The notes below the pieces were generated by a model. That model saw only the letters and a list, made by a program, of their open reading frames with translations. It was not told where the DNA came from and did not search any database. From Smittia aterrima (Eukaryota; Arthropoda; Insecta; Diptera; Chironomidae), in NCBI GenBank assembly GCA_033063855.1, contig CP093829.1:19251537-19315536 (forward strand): 64,000 nt of DNA, in the 5' to 3' direction. Shown piece after piece: positions 1 through 14,051 of the stretch. A program made the translations under genes and the position numbers. The stretch's first letter is position 1. Every line of letters starts with the position of its first letter.

Positions 1-2906
1 CGGGGCTAGGAATGAAAACGAAGCGAAGCTGTCATAAGACAAACATTTGAATTTCTCACAAAATTGACATGAACACGCTCGCGGTTAAAATATTTATTTC
101 AGAGAAGTTTATTTCTCATTAATTTTGCCTTCGTCATTGATCCTTCCCCTTCGTATATTCCCAAAACGCGTGGAGAATGATTCATTTTATAAAAATGTTA
201 ATTCGTAATTAAGCACTCACATCAATAAAAGTTTGTCAATAAACATTGCTCAGCGGTTTTTTCTGATTCACTATTAACTGATTGTCATCTGATCGTCCAG
301 TGCGAGCTGTTGCACAAATTTTGATTCTTTTTTCCGAGACACAAAAAAAATGAGAACGATTTGTTTTGTGTAATTTTCCACGCGATACACATCGCGTCAT
401 GTTTTCGCTTGTAGCGTCAAAATGCTATCGTCTCCTTTCATTAAATATCTTCGAGACTTTTGCAGTTCTTGGCACGAATCCAAGCGAAACAGCGAACAGG
501 TGGGAATTCTTAGCTCAGCAACATGATAATAAAGTGAGGGGTGTTTGCGTTTTCAAACCAAATCATCAGTTTGTAGGAAAGAAGACTCTTCTGCTTCTCG
601 TTTGTTTCATGCGTCGTTGTGTGGCGTTGACGCTTTGTTGTCAAGATAAGCAAGGAAATTCATTTTCTGTAGCAACGTTAATTGAAAATAAATTGTTGTT
701 CCGAAGCATGATTCTCGGTTAGCGTGTGTGACAAAGGTCACGGTTGTGCTCATCTCGGAAACCTAATACATCTTCGTATCTTAGAAAGTATTATTCCGAT
801 CACACTTCAAGGTCTTCTGCAATAGAGGAAAAAAAGCAATTTTAGGTAGATAAATAACTTTAAATTGATTTACGGCATTCGAGCTGCAACAGGTTTGTGC
901 AAAGCTGTAGCTTAGAGGAGAAACATTCAAACTGCAGCCGAGCGCACCCGATGGAAATGAAAATGAAATTGCTGAGCGTGTAAATGAAAGTCGTTTCAGA
1001 AAATTCCATGTAGACATTGACGCTTATTCCACACTCATTCAATCTACATTGTATGACGAGAGAGAGAGAAAAAAATCTTCATCTGAACGTGAGTTTTTCA
1101 TCAAAGGAAATCCAGAAAATGTGGAAAATTTCAAATCACAGAATCTGTTCATTGGACTTTCGGTTTGAAAACACATAAAAACTTTTTTTTTTAGTAAACT
1201 CAGCAAATGTCGTAGAATAAACAGCTCGTGCTTCCTAAACCGCTCGGAATTGAAATGTGAGTTTACGCCAAAAAGAGTTTAACGTGATAGTTTCATTTTA
1301 TCGTTGAAACACGCGACGTTGCTTCTTTCTTTTGATAGGAACTTTCCATCTTTTGTAGTAATTTTCATGTTCCGAATTTTTGATGAGACGAAATGAAGCT
1401 GACGAAGCTGAAATGAGATTTTTATTCTCAATCAACCGTGACTTTAGTTTGCGAATGAAACAAAAATGTAAAACACAGTCAAGAAAAGAAAAAAAAAACG
1501 TTTCCTCCGTCATTTTCATCGTCCGCTCGTGGAAAGCGAGTGCATTAGTGAAATTGATTTCGACAAGCGAACACCGTTCGTCGTGGATTAAAAGAGAAAT
1601 ATTTAATTTGCGTGCTTGAAAATCTTAAGCCTCCAACAACATTGTGACAAATCCTTTTGATGACTTAAGTGAATAGTTTTTTTTTGTTTAAGAAGTCGAG
1701 TGACAGTCATGCCGAACAATAGAACTAAACAGAAAGTATGAGCATGGAAAACTTTCTCTGCCCCTCCCTCTCCCATTAATCGTTGTCACTTGGCTTTGCA
1801 CTTGCGGTGGAGGGAAAGAAAATGCAATGAAGCGTTTAATTGTGTGTGCGCCAGGAAAAGCATAATTTCTGCTTCGGAAACTCGTGATGATTTATAATTT
1901 TCAACAAAAAGAAAGAAAAAAAATTGAGTCGAGCATGAAAATGTTTGTGGAACTTGAAATTTATTTTCTCACGAAACCTCAAGGAATGTTTGCTTTCGTA
2001 ACTTTTGCGTTTTTATATTCCGCCAATTTCGAGACAGCTATTTTAACGAGGTGTTCTGAGATGTGTTCTTTCACCCATAATTGCATGTCATTGGGAATAT
2101 TCGTGCTCAAGCAGTTCCGTTGAAAATAGTTGAGCATTTCTTTTGCTTCTCTTCAGTTTAATTATTTTTAGAGATTTTCACACAAGTCGATCATTCGAGT
2201 TTAATCGCTTTGACACGTCTTTTGTCTCTTTATTCTTCGATTCGCTATTCTAAAACATTGTAAACGTCTGATGAACGCAATCCAAGCTTGATTTTTGTTA
2301 GCGTGAGGGTCCCTCGAACGATTGAAATATCTATTTCGGTATTCTTTGAATTTTCCGAAGAAAATTTCATTTCCTATCGTCGTCGACATTCTGCAAGTGA
2401 CGAGTTTCCTGGGCTTTCATTCAATTGTAGAACAAAAACATTGTAGTCACATCAGTCGAGTGACAACGACAAAAACTAACGATTGAATGAGATACGACGA
2501 TAATTAACAAGCAGCAGCTGTTCAACTATCATCTCTACAACTCAAAAGCGCTATCGGACATAAAACAGATTTCCTTTATTTTCTTTCCGCTACGACATGA
2601 ACGAAAAATCATTTAAAACTTCCTCCAAGACATTAAGCAAAGAAAAACTTCTCTGTTCAAATAATATCAATTCGTTCGTTTGCTCTCATCTCGTCGTTGC
2701 TCATGTGGAGCTCGCTAGCTTAGAGATATTAGAATGTTGCAATGCTCATCTCTGATGTGAATAAAAATAATCTTCCGTTGAGTGAAATATTCTCATCTCC
2801 ATCAAGTTCATCATCAAAGCAAGAGAGAGAAAATAATTTTCCTTTTGTTTTCGAAAAAATGCTTTTCTTTGATGCTTCTCCGATTAATTAAATATTTTCA
2901 TTTCAG
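1..2906. other. Stretch without a supportable gene, upstream of the SMYD exons
   Basis: AT-rich sequence with homopolymer runs and a short GA run near 1058-1070. The open frames here are short, mutually overlapping and resemble nothing I know. The next gene starts with a phase-0 acceptor at 2906/2907, so at least one upstream exon of it should lie here or before the window. I looked for a cysteine-rich (MYND-like) exon ending in a phase-0 donor and did not find one. Confidence 0.5.
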
Positions 2907-5261
2907 AAACGCAACAACATCGTTAAGAAGAAGCTTGAAGATGATGACAACAAAAACAACGACAGCCAGATCGCTGAGCGAGCTTATGATGTGAAGCGAT
3001 CAGACATTTTTGGCAGGTGAGTGAGTGTATCAAACACAACAGTCATAATTGGTTAACACATTATGGTAATTCATTCTCGCCATGACACAGATATTTAGTG
3101 GCGGCCAGAGACTTGTCGACAAGCGAAGTCATCATTCAACAAGCGCCATTAGTAATCGGACCCATCGCAAACGATGAGAACGTTCCCGTGTGTTTGAGCT
3201 GCTATCAAGCACTGGAAATTGATGGCTCATTTCAGTATGAAGCACAAATGTCAATATTTGAGATTATGTTGTGATTCAAAACTTTTCCAGATGTCCTCAC
3301 TGCAATTTTCCGCTTTGTTCTGATAAATGCAACGGTCGAGATCATACAAAAACTGAATGCCAATTCTTCAAGACTCATAATCTCCATAAATATTTTCATT
3401 GGCAAGAACACAAAGCAGAGCTTGAACATGACTACGAAGCTATCACCGTCCTGAGGTAGATATCATCACACATTTCCGATGAATAACTTGCAAATAAGTT
3501 TGAAATTCGAATGAAAACTCGAATTAGATTAGCTCAGAAGAATTCGATTTGACAAATTTTCTTCGAAAAAAACTTTTAACTTTTCTCCTTCTCTGTTTTG
3601 CTCTCTTCAACAAAACAAGATGCTTGATGTTGAAAAGTTTATCTGCTCAGTCATGGAAAACTCTCAACGAAATGGAAGCGCATAATGAAATCCGTAAGCT
3701 CATGAAAGTTATCTTCGTTTCATATCTGGCACTAAAAGAGATTTCATTTCTTGTTTTAAGGGAAAAATATTCCAGCTCTTTGGAATCGAAATCAAGAAGT
3801 TCTAGTAAATCGGATCAGAAATGAATGGAAATTATTAGAGTTCAGTGAAGAAGAAATCCACACAATGTGCGGAATACTTGAGACGAATTGTTTTGAGGTT
3901 GGCGGACGAAATGGAACATCAGCAAGAGCTTTATACCCTGAAGCTTATTTGATGTGTCATGACTGCGTTCCCAATACAAATCACACTGATGATCCCATAA
4001 CTCATGAACTAATCGTTCGAACGACTAAGCCCTTGAAGAAAGACGACATCATAAGTCTAAGTTATGCATACACGTTGCAGGTGAGAACATAAATCTCTCG
4101 CAAATCTTTACTTAATTCGAGAAATAATTTCCACAGGGGACACTTAAGCGACGACAACACTTACACGAAGCGAAATTCTTCTATTGCAGTTGTGCACGTT
4201 GCAAAAGTTCTGATGAATTGTCAACCCATGCAAGCACTTTGATATGCCCGAAGTGCTCGTATGGTTTCATTCTGTCCATCAATCCGCTTGACGAAAATGC
4301 TGAATGGAGGTAAATTGTTGGAACAATTGAGAAAAAGTTTTTTTTATTCATTTTTAATGGAAGTTAACTTCTGAATGGAGAGAATGGCCATTGGATGTGT
4401 AAATGTTTGAAGCTTTTGATTCGGGTTTATTCAACCAAATTGTAGAATGACTCTTTCAACGAGAAAGTTTTAAACTTTTTGTGGCTTCAAAATGAATAGG
4501 AAAGTCTCGATTCCCTGAGAATGATTCTCATTTCAAAAAGTGACTAACTTTTTTTTTCGATTTCCTGAAAATTAAATGACAGATTCCGTCCTTTCTCTTG
4601 AATTCTGAAAATACGAGAAATGATTCACGGCACGATGAAGTTTCCTGATCACAGCATATCCCTTTTCCCCGAGAAATGATGAATTTTCCATTTACAAATA
4701 TTTTCTCTTGTTATCCGCTTCAGATGTCACAAGTGCAGCTTTTCTCTTGCTGCATCAGTTGTGATGAGTCTAGTAACGAAGCTTTACGACGAACTCGATG
4801 CAATTGGAGGAAGTGACATCAATCAAATCGAAATGTTCATGAGGAAATATTCGAAAACACTCCACAGAAATCACTACATTTTCTTATCAGCCAAACACTC
4901 GCTATGCCAATGCTATGGCAAAATTGATGGATTTTTGATTAATGAACTGAGTGCAGAGCAGTTGAAAAAGAAGGAAGATTACTGCAGGGATTTGTTGGAA
5001 GTAATCGATATTTTAGAACCCGGCAGCTCTCGACTTCGCGGAGTAATTCTTTATGAGCTTCATGCGCCAATGATGATTCAAGCAACGCGAGAGCTTCAAA
5101 TGGGACGGATAAAGAACACTGAGTTCAGAAGACGATTGAAGGAAGTCGTTCAAATACTTAGAAAATCTTATGAAATATTGAAGAATGAACCTGTCGGGTC
5201 CTCTGAGCATCAAATGGCAGTCGCAGGCGCCGCGGCGCTTAAGCAAACTGAATCTGTTTGA
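2907..5261 (+). CDS. SMYD-family SET and MYND domain protein (arthropod SmydA type), 5' exon(s) missing
   Basis: Exons 2907-3016, 3091-3234, 3291-3455, 3620-3693, 3776-4080, 4137-4309 and 4724-5261 join in frame to 502 residues ending in TGA. SMYD proteins carry a SET methyltransferase domain interrupted by a MYND zinc finger. Here the split SET starts around residue 37 (GRYLVAARDLS). The MYND cysteines lie at residues 71-108: CLSC, CPHC, LCSDKC, then HTKTEC. The second SET half includes FEVGG and the segment LMCHDCVPNT near residue 225. A post-SET CSCARC motif and a helical C-terminal half follow. The usual SET motif is NHxC; here the Asn is Cys, so methyltransferase activity is doubtful. 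The acceptor before 2907 is phase 0 and no ATG was found upstream. The fourth join uses an acceptor at 3775 because the one at 3760 leads to a stop. A polyadenylation-like AATAAA follows at about 5396. Confidence 0.85.
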
Positions 5262-6546
5262 AAGCGAGAGCTTTCACAGTCAATTTAGCTTTCAAGTTCC
5301 GTCTGTCGCATTAAAGAGATGCTCATCGGTCGTTGGCAACAGAGAAAAGCGGAACAAACCGTTGGGAAGAAAATTGTTATTTAAACAGAAGAGGAAATAA
5401 AATTTTCTTTAAATTCAAGAATTCTCATTATTGATTCACACTTCAGAAGACTTTGAATCAAAAAGAAGTCCTCTTTTTGCTTCTCGCATTTCTGTCTTGA
5501 GAGCAAAAAGCGAGCTATTGATCTTGAGAAAAAGTTATCGTTTCGAGTGAAAGACAAACATGAGGAGAATTCTTGCATTACACGATCTATTAATCATTCG
5601 ATACCAACAAGATACGTCTTATTCAATTTCCTCTTATCTTCGAATCGCCTTGAATACTTAAAAGAAACTTTTCCCTTCTTTTAACTTTTTTTTCTCTGTC
5701 GTTGAAGTCAAATTAAAAGTTAACGCAATAAAAAAATGTATTTTCCTTTTATTGAGAGTCATTAATTTTTTTTTTGTTGCGAAGAAGTTCTCTCATTTAT
5801 AACTTATAAATTGAATTTATCAATTAATGTTTCCGTCAATCTCAATTACAAGGAAATTGTTTCAGCTTGTCGCGGAAATTCAGATTAGCCTTGGTCAGCT
5901 ATACGCAATCAATAAACGTTCAATCTTCCAGGGAAATCTCTAATCTCGATGTTTAAAGCTTACGAGTAAATAATTTACTGTAAATTGAAGTTCTGGAATT
6001 TGTTCAAAGCTCAATCAGAATGTTAACAAATATTTTGTAAAATCCTATAATGGAATTTTCCTGGAAATCTGTAACTGTGACCTGGAGGCATCACTTTGTT
6101 ATTTATTTGTTACGTAATTTACAAACCGCCTTTCACAAATATTTTTTTTCTGAAGATGGCGTGCGTAGAAAACATTTTTTTTGTGAACGTTAAATATTTG
6201 TTTCTCCATCAATCCAAAAAAATATTTTTTTTCACTTCTTGAATACATTTTATTGTATAATATATTTCATATTGTTTTAGTGAACGCTTAATAAAGACAC
6301 AAATTTCTCCAGTCAACTCAAAACGCGTCAAGTCTTATTCGTTTAAAGCGATTGAGCTTCAAAAAATACGCGAACGTTTGGGGGAAATTGCATCAGCACA
6401 TTTAACGAGACTTTTCACGCAATCCTGAATAAGCTTCATTTAGTTAATTGAATCATAAGTAATTGTTTATCATAAACAAAACGACGGACGGACAGACGGG
6501 AAGTGGAACAAGGAATAACGTAAAAGTGGTTACGAGGAAAAAATGT
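5262..6546. other. Intergenic stretch between convergent genes
   Basis: The 3' flanks of the SMYD gene (plus) and the MANSC/LDL-A gene (minus). AT-rich with several AATAAA-like hexamers. I see no coding exon, RNA gene or repeat. Confidence 0.5.
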
Positions 6547-9546
6547 TTACAAATAAAGTCCATTCACGAGATAATCGGCTTCGACCGACTTGCCACGTCT
6601 TCTCCTAACGTTAACTTTTCGTAGACGACAGCCAATGAGGACAGAAAGTGCAGCTAACACCAAACATCCGAGTGTCAGAGATAAGACAGCGCCAGTTGGT
6701 TTCTCGACATGACCACTGTGCTCGGCTATGAATTTCGCTTCAACTTCACTCGTGCTTTTCAGTTGCTTCAGTTGCTCGTGCATTAATTTCTCGTGACCTT
6801 TTTGTTTATCTTTCAAGTTCTTGATTTTCTTGTGCTTTCGTTGTTTCTGCGAAAGGAAAAAAAAGTTTAAACTTTATCTTCTTGAGTAAAATAATTTGCA
6901 TTCATCACCTTCTTTGGGGTTTCAGTGGTTGTGGCATCGTCACTCTCAATCTGACTCTCGTCTGTGTATTCTTCGGAATATTCAGAATCTCTGCTTTTTC
7001 CCTTTTTTCTCGGTGCTTGTTCGTCACTCGTCGTTTGCTTGCTTAGCTTCTCTGGCCACACAGCGTTTTGTTTGTTCGAAGCAAGTTGTGGTTGTTGCTG
7101 TGGCATCATTTGCGACCAATCGTTTCGTGATTGTTCTCTGTACACTGGATCTTCTTGTTGTTGCGTTCCCATGTAAGGATCTCTTTGAAACTTGCTGGGA
7201 TATTGAACTGGGAAGTTGTTTCCACTCAGCAATCCATTCTTATGAGTGAAGATGCGATTCTCTGTGTCAGTATCTGTTAAATGAAAATTAATTCCGTAAA
7301 TATTTCAATTCTCAAAGTGCAGCAAAGATTCTAATTCAATTAGTGACAATGAACATTGGACTCTGAAGAATCCATTCTCGGATGAAATAAATTGTATTAA
7401 ACAATCTGTGAAATTAAATTAACTTTTCGTCATCGTGACAAAACGGATGAGCGAAAGAGAAACGAGCTAAGCCAACGGTCAAAAGTAATCGAAAACTTTA
7501 ATTGCGAACGTTCGCTCGCTCTTGAAACTTGAGTCAACACCATTTGAAATTGTTCTTAGTCACCTCATGAAATGAGAGCACTTCGAAATGGAATGATGAT
7601 GAGCTCATTATTGAATTAAGGTATTTTGACCTTTTGTACAACAAAGCCACACATTTCCATTGACTCTTCACGACAAAATCTTTGAGTAGACAAAAGTTAT
7701 TCATCTTTAAATGCACGAGGCATTCCATTGAGAAACATTGAAGCTACGATCATGCTGAGCTAATAAAACGCACAGCACTAATCGGCAATTACGTGAAACT
7801 GTCGTCTTCCAATTGTTATTAGCTTGATTATTGTTCATTTCCGCTAAGAAGTGTACAATAAATTCTATCAAGACATGAGAAGTGAATTGTTTGAAAAATA
7901 TTTACGCCGCTTACTCATTGGAAAAATTTCAATGCTTGGCAGTGACAAATTGAATTCAAACGAGTCTCATTGTGCTATTTTCGATTTTAGATATTTTTTC
8001 TTTAGAGAAAGACGCTCCCGCTTCGTTCAAGGTTTTAATATTTTGACTCACCAGTGTATTGTCCAACATGATTTTGGTTTTGTTGATAAGGAGCTGAATT
8101 GGGATCTTCGCGATTATGAATTTGTGGTCGCGGCATTTGATTAAAATTGTCATTAATCTAAAAATATTGATTTTCTTTTAATTAATTTGTTCAATGTCAA
8201 ATTATCTTCTCTTACATTGACGGGTCGAGCTCTGCTTGGTTGATTCTCAACGCCAGCTAAAATATTCTTTGACGTATCTGGATTTGTCGCTGGACACTAC
8301 AAAAGAAGAAAACGTTCGTGTTCAATCTTTCTCTCTCTCTCTCTTTTCTTATTCTTACCTCAGGTCCCTCGTCACTTCCGTCTTCGCACTGAGCGATTTG
8401 ATCGCAGACGTTATAAATCTAGAAACATCAAGAGAAAGCTAATCACCTAAGTAATTAATCATCCAGTTACTCCTTACCGCGATACATTCCTTGCTTGTCT
8501 GACATTGAAATTGGAATCGTCCACACGATGACGACGTCTTGACTAAAGTTGCGGTGCTTGTTGTGATGACGTCAAACACTCTCACTCCAAGTGGCGGTGT
8601 TACAGTCGACGTCGTCGTAGGAATTATTTCTGGTGATCTGTGTAAGACAGATGAGTTTCGTCTCAAGATAAAAGCTCTACTTGAATTAGATTTCAGGTCA
8701 CGTTGTACTTACAAGTGATATGCATTCGATGGACGTTTCAAATTGACTAATTCTAATTCATTTTGTGACAGCTTCGGCTTTGCAACTGTAGACGATGGTG
8801 TGGAGGGTGATTCCAAGTCTCGTCTGGACACAGTGAGAACGCCACTCGTATAGTTCGAGTGCGATGTGAATTTACATCTGAAATCGTCGGGGAGACCACA
8901 GTGGAAGAGGAAACATGATCCTGAGCTCTAGAAAATGAAATTTATCATGATTAGCTTCTTGTAGAAGAATCTTTCGTTAAGAACTTCTGGTCTCAATGTC
9001 ATTGAAGATCAAGCTGAGATTAAAGACTAATCTCTGACTCTTCTCACACATGTTCGTTGTTCAAGAATGAAATTTGAAAAGGTTGGCCGCTTTAAGATCG
9101 AAACGTTGTGACATCATCGCAAGTAAATCTTGATTTAAGCATGCAAACAACTCTTGACCGTCTCGCTTCGCCTTTTCCCAAGGCAAATGAATCATCGACA
9201 ACTTACCTTCTCCTCGTAAATAAAAACATCGCATTCGTTCGTTTCACAGCACAATTTTAAGCATGAATCAGCTGACGAGACTTCATCGTCGGTCAGAAAC
9301 TTTGCTCCCATCGCTTTTGACTCCTCAGTGCGAATTATTGTGGATGAGTGGATGTCAAACCGTTCTGCGAGGAAATGAATTATTGACTGACACAAGTCAT
9401 GACGAAAATGACAATTTACCTGCACACGTGCCAACATCTAATCGCTTTGCTACGTTGTGCGAATCATTTTGATAAGCAACTGTCTCGTAATTATTCAACA
9501 TCAACAACAATAAAACAAACAGCAATGTCAAATAATTAAGATCCAT
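6547..9546 (-). CDS. LRP11-like single-pass membrane protein with MANSC and LDL-A modules
   Basis: Nine exons on the minus strand (9420-9546, 9207-9364, 8713-8927, 8478-8637, 8359-8418, 8216-8296, 8052-8157, 6909-7273, 6547-6846) join in frame to 523 residues. The N-terminus MDLNYLTLLFVLLLLML is a signal peptide. Residues about 42-120 are a cysteine-rich MANSC/MANEC-like domain (SCLKLCCETNECDVFIYEEK). An LDL-receptor class A repeat follows around 204-240, with CGRFQFQC and the calcium-binding CEDGSDE split across two exons. Next come a long Gln/Pro/Asn-rich, low-complexity ectodomain, a coiled Lys-rich stretch, a transmembrane helix at about 476-498 (LTLGCLVLAALSVLIG) and a basic cytoplasmic tail with RRRRGK. 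MANSC plus LDL-A plus one helix is the LRP11 layout; its ligand is unknown to me. The donor at 6908 was preferred to the downstream stop because it gives a 62-nt intron in phase 0. Confidence 0.82.
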
Positions 9547-12500
9547 CTTTGATTAGGATTCTTCAATCTTGACAGACTTGAACTTCAAAAAACTTTGCTC
9601 GCTCGATACGCAAAAAGTTTAGTTTTGCAAATAAAAGTTCACAAATGAAAGTCTCCAACGACACATTCAGTTCAATGAGTAGATATCTTAATTTAATTTA
9701 CTAAATAAACACTGAAACTGTTGAATTGAACTCTCTAAAGAACTTTTCCCTAAAAAGACACAAACAGAGTGTTGACAGAAAATAAAAGTTCGTTCCGTCT
9801 TTTCGGTGAAAAATCGATGAAAATACTATCGGAGTTGGGAAGGTTCTTCTCCTTCGTCAATCTTCCATTGCGCATGATGGTTCGGAAAATCAATTTTCCA
9901 GACATGCTTTGAAACCTACGGCAATAAGAATGTGAATAGCAAGTCTGAAGAAGACGAACAATGCATGCAACGAATTCAACAAATAAAATTGTCGGATCGC
10001 GTTTGCCAAATGTGTTAATGAACTTTAACGAGTGGTAAATTGAGAGCGACGCGTGATTGTATGACGTTTGCTCTCGACCATGAAAGGACAAACTGAAAGC
10101 AAATTGAAATGTCAGAGATAGCTTGGAATATAAAGAAATTTATGGTCGACAAGCCCCGAAACCACAAATAATTTCGATTCGTTCTTTTGTTTCGTGTAGC
10201 ATGATTAATAATATCTCTCTAGATGTCTTTATCTCATCTTCGGTTCCATTGCGCAAGCAAAAACAATTTGCACGCGTTGGAAAAGTCAAGATTACTAGTT
10301 CGGTCTGAGATGTAAAAGAAATTTAGTTTTCTTGAAGCAGCACAGCTCTTACAAGACGCGCATTGAATTCTTCGATTAATAAAACTTTTAGTTGTCTTAA
10401 CTTTGTGATAAATTGGTTGTTGAAGAGTTAGAGGTACGTGTCTGAAAGTTAACGTCTTGTTCTAAGTGATTCTTGAATCAAATCATAACATTTTATCTGA
10501 TCTTCTCCAAAAACTTTTCAAAACGAAACAATTTTCTCTTCTCGAACAGAAAATTTAATTTCGGATAAGAGAAGAAAAGTTTTCGCGATGATTTTCACAT
10601 AAAAGATTTTTTCATACGATGATTCATACTCAAAACCATTGAGTCATGATTAATGTTTTCTCATAAAACTGCAAAGTGCATAGTTTCTGCATTGTTATTG
10701 GAATGAGCAGCGAAGTTTCTTCTTTTCTATTAGACGAAAGAAAAACTTTTTCATTCCTGACCTTATTTTAAGTTCTTTGTATTCTTTTCATCCTGGACAA
10801 GGAATTCAGCATCGAAATGTTTCCGAAAAGAAAGGAACAGGTCGAGAATGTCGTTAATTATATAATGCAGACTCTTCTCTCTCTCAAATCTCTGTGCGCA
10901 GAATCATGAATGGCAACAAACTTTGCTTAAAAAGCACATTTAAGTTCTAAAGAGAAGGTCGCGCCACGAGATTAAATATTAACTTGATCGATTACTGCGG
11001 ATTCTTATGTTTGATTCAATCGAGTAAGCGACGTCTGATTCAATTTCTCGAGAATAGTGCGCACAACATTTTCTCTCTTTTTTTGACTTCCCTCGACAAT
11101 AACGCGCTTTCAACAACACGAAGAAAATATTTTCAGTCTGCGAGAGATATCTGTTGAGTTCGGAGGTCTCGTTTGTCGGTCTAAAAAATATCAGAAAATT
11201 ATTTAATTGAAGTGCTGATAAATTGTGAAACAAGATAAAATTTCGCGAGCAAAAGATTCGAAGAGATTGGCTGCTGACTCATTTAAAAAAGATTTAAAAT
11301 TGTGGTGTGAAAAAGCTCAAGAGGAAAAAATAATTGATTTTCGTGTCAAAAAGAACGAGAACGAATTTTGCCAAAAGAAGAAATTCTCGAGAAAAGGTGG
11401 AAAGAAAAAGTAATAAAAATAACTGATCTTCCTGACTTAAAATAAAATTTAACTGGTTCTCTCTTATGAAACTTTATTTATCGGTGCTTCTTCATTCATT
11501 CCCGCGGATACTTTTTTTTTTCATTAAACTCTTGTGTGTGAGTGTAGCCGACTCGAATGCGCTACATTCGCGCTTTCGTTTTGCAACAGCAGAGACGTCG
11601 ATGGACGTTGAGTCTGTTGTGAAAATAAGACATAAACTCAAACTTGTCCAATGATTTCGAGTTCTTAGAACTCGAATCCGACTCGTTTCCGAAGAGAAAT
11701 TATCATCTACGTTGTTAGAGTTTAACATTTTGTGGTTTTCATTGGTTAGAGAAAAGTCCACTGAACTTTAAAACTTGCCACAATGAAGACTTTTATATTT
11801 AGCGGCTAAGTCATCAACGAGTGAGCTCACTCTCAAATGAAAAGCAATTTTCAATGAAAAAGTAAACATTTTCTGTAAGAAAACTCTCAGCGAAACCCGA
11901 TATTTCACTTCACAACATTTCTTGCGACTTTTTAAATAAAAGAAAGAGATTCTAAACTTCTCTTGTTTCTTTGAAATTCGACGCAGAGCTGTGAGTCGAG
12001 CGAATAACTTGCAACATTTCTGTTTTCCGGTATTTTCAGACAAAAGCAAATTGGATTTCCTCGTATAAGGAATTCTAAGGAACGATAAACCTTAGCAAAC
12101 AAAATGTGAGTAGCTCTTTTGGTTATCACAACAAAAACTCCTTTTTGAGACTTGAGTAGCTTCTCGAGTTAATTATCGACTGAGAATGTTTTTCTTTTCT
12201 TCGAGTTTGGGTGTTTAAACGTTGCTCGTGTCTGCATGAACGGAAACTCCGGTGCGAGCGTCTGATAGACGGAGGCAAATTCGAGACGGGTTGATGATGA
12301 TGATAAGCTTAACTTGAACCTTTAAAAGATGAAAAAACACTTTCGCTGTTTTTTCAAGTAGAAGCTTCGAGGATATTTATCAATTAAGCTTCAAAATTGA
12401 GTCGTAGGCCTCTTCAGTCTCCGCCTTCTCAACAAATAACAAAGTTTCGTCCTTTGCACGTTCTTTAAATTGAGAGACAACCTGTCGCAACCCATGACCT

Positions 12501-14029
12501 TAAACCTTTCTCCTCCAATGCCTCAAAATGTTCATTGATGATGCGCTCGAAAGCTTTTATGAATTCAATTCTATTTTGGATCAACAACTTTCACATTTTT
12601 GACAAGGAAACGAGAGAGTCAGCAACCATAATCAGACATTAAATACCCGGATCTATTGATAGATAGTTTTTGAATTTGTGTTTAAATGATGAACCGTCAA
12701 ATGAGCTTCAATCATGATGATCCTCTCTCTGCCTTTGTTGGCGATTCTCTGTTGTTGGTAGCCATCGTTAATCAACCATCAATCGACTGTTAAAGAAATC
12801 TTTCCATTGCTTTGCTTAGAGAAGTTGTTCAACATCGTAAACACTGATAGATTAATGATTGCTAAGTTACTAAAGCATCATCCATCATCTCTTCGTTAAG
12901 GTCTCTCCAGTCTGGAGAAAAGAAATTGGAACATGTTCACAAATTGATTCAGCGGGAAATTTTGCGAAAGGAAATAATTGCCAAACCTGAATTTGCTATG
13001 TGGAGTCGAGAGAGGGAAAGAAAAATTGTTTCGGCACTGCTGTGAGCTTTGTATTTTAAGTCGCTAGTCGACAAAATTAAAGAGAAACATTGCGATGAGA
13101 AAGAACAACGAAATTATTTGTTTTTTTTTGTGTGTCGAGAGCTAAATGCAGGACAGAGCAATAACATCAAAAACTTTATTATCGGGCTCACAAAAGTCAT
13201 CGCGCCGCCCAGCTGGAAATTCGTATACTTTTGTTGATGAGAGCAAACGGAGCGACATGAATTTATTATTTGCTCCAGTTTCTTTGAATAACGAACTTCA
13301 CGCCTACATTTGTCTGTTGTCACGAAAGGCGAAGAATTAAAGTGAAATTGAAGTCGTCAGAGGTCCACTCGATTAAACTAATCATCTTAAAAATTGAAAG
13401 TCCTAATTTCCATAAGTAATTAGCCAAAAGCCGAGCAGAGTTTTCGATTTTCGGACCAATCTCCAGACGAGTTTGATTTCTAAATATTTTTTATTTATTT
13501 TTTGTCTGTTTTGGCACCAATTCAGATCTTCCGAGTAGGTTGACTGGCCGTAAATTCAACTTTACGATTTTTTATTGATGTTTCCTCACAAACTTGACGC
13601 GCGTCTTCTTAATCCCTTCTTTCATCGTGGCCACACTGCCGCTCTTAAGCTTCTTTGCGTCTCGCTGGAGCGATTACATGGGAAATCTCAGCAGATGCTT
13701 CATTCGTTAAAGTCGTCAACAGAGAGAAGAAGAAATCATAGTTCTCAAATAAAAAAATATTTAGTACAAAGTAAGAGTCTTAGAAAAGTAAAAGAAACCG
13801 GAAAATATTTCACTTTGGATCTGGTTCGGTCACCGAAGCTTTTACGCTTAATCATCATGGTCTTGAGTTAATTTTGAGCAACACAAGAAATGGAAAATCG
13901 AATACGCCAATTGAGCCGCAAAACTTAACGAAATAAGAGAAACTTTTATGTGAACCATGCTACACAAGATCACAAGTGGTCCACACACAAATGAAGAAAT
14001 CTTTCTTGATAATCGTTCACACCATTCAC

Positions 14030-14051
14030 TCTTTTTTTATATAAAAAAAGA
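14030..14051. repeat. 22-bp perfect AT palindrome
   Basis: A run of T, a central ATAT and a run of A, with one C and one G set symmetrically, form a perfect inverted repeat. It could extrude as a cruciform. No neighbouring element explains it. Confidence 0.6.

Noticed and set aside
366..722. 118-codon open frame near the window start
   Set aside because: No similarity to anything I know, begins without an ATG in good context, and shows no exon-like boundary.
3761..3824. Alternative SMYD acceptor at 3760
   Set aside because: It leads to a stop at 3822, while the acceptor at 3775 gives the expected SET sequence.
6864..6872. Stop codon ending the Gln-rich exon of the MANSC/LDL-A gene
   Set aside because: A donor at 6908 and acceptor at 6847 remove it with a 62-nt phase-0 intron and lead into the transmembrane exon.
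13575..13871. 98-codon open frame in the gene-poor island
   Set aside because: No recognisable domain, no splice context, and the frame includes long A-rich runs; it looks like chance.
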